Assembly: GCA_039811865.1 (NCBI GenBank)
Contig: JBDHZK010000167.1
Span: 1 to 5,049 of the forward strand
Reading direction: 5' to 3'
Length of the DNA: 5,049 bases
From: JBDHZK01 sp039811865
GTDB taxonomy: Bacteria; Actinomycetota; Actinomycetes; Propionibacteriales; Propionibacteriaceae
In this document: positions 5,009 to 5,049 of the stretch, piece by piece
Numbering within the stretch: position 1 is the stretch's first letter
Layout: each line of letters starts with the position of its first letter
The notes under the pieces: generated by a model
The model's database searches: none
What the model was told of the DNA's origin: nothing
The model's input: the letters and a program-made list of their open reading frames with translations, nothing else
Program-made: the position numbers and the translations under genes

Positions 5009-5049
5009 ATGGCAGGCGAAACCATCATCACCTTGGTCGGCAACCTCAC
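5009..5049 (+). CDS. ssb: Single-stranded DNA-binding protein, N-terminal fragment
   Basis: Only 13 complete codons and two bases of the next are in the window. They read MAGETIITLVGNL followed by a codon starting AC (Thr), the first strand of the OB fold in actinobacterial Ssb (compare MAGDTTITIVGNLT in mycobacteria). Ssb coats single-stranded DNA during replication, repair and recombination. GGAG (4999-5002) lies 6 nt before the ATG. Position directly after rpsF is the conserved order and strongly supports the call despite the short fragment. The gap before it is 94 bp, long enough to hold its own regulatory signals. The gene is cut by the window edge. Confidence 0.93.
   Translation, partial: MAGETIITLVGNL

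Overview
The window is compact, G+C-rich bacterial DNA. The organism is most likely a member of the high-G+C Actinomycetota. Supporting signs are the G/C-ending codons, the GTG starts, two genes whose -10 box sits directly against the start codon (typical of leaderless actinobacterial mRNAs), the two-domain Pta in a pta-ackA order, and the MAGETIITLVGNLT start of Ssb. I cannot name a genus from the sequence.

Left part (1-3627, all minus strand). Reading leftwards, there is an endonuclease IV gene (nfo/end), then full-length phosphate acetyltransferase (pta), then acetate kinase (ackA), which runs off the left edge. pta and ackA overlap by four bases and form the reversible acetyl-CoA / acetyl phosphate / acetate module. 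The repair nuclease is 84 bp upstream of pta. pta has its own candidate promoter, so the two may be neighbours rather than one transcription unit.

Middle (3628-3849). This is a divergent intergenic region. It holds an 87-bp element with perfect 21-bp inverted arms around a 45-nt centre, and next to it an ATACC-N6-GGTAT palindrome that overlaps the -10 box of the rightward operon.

Right part (3850-5049, all plus strand). A two-gene operon encodes a single-domain rhodanese and a small CsoR/RcnR-family repressor. The repressor keeps the two sensing cysteines but lacks the copper-ligand histidine, so it looks like a CstR-type persulfide sensor, and the palindrome is its likely operator. After a GC hairpin comes the conserved rpsF-ssb locus: complete ribosomal protein S6, then the first 13 codons of ssb. 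A perfect DnaA box (TTATCCACA) lies immediately after the rpsF stop.

The most noteworthy items are the rhodanese/CstR-like sulfur-response operon with its visible operator, the 87-bp inverted-repeat element, the DnaA box between rpsF and ssb, and a possible Shine-Dalgarno-masking leader upstream of rpsF. None amounts to a clearly new system. All complete genes belong to known families.
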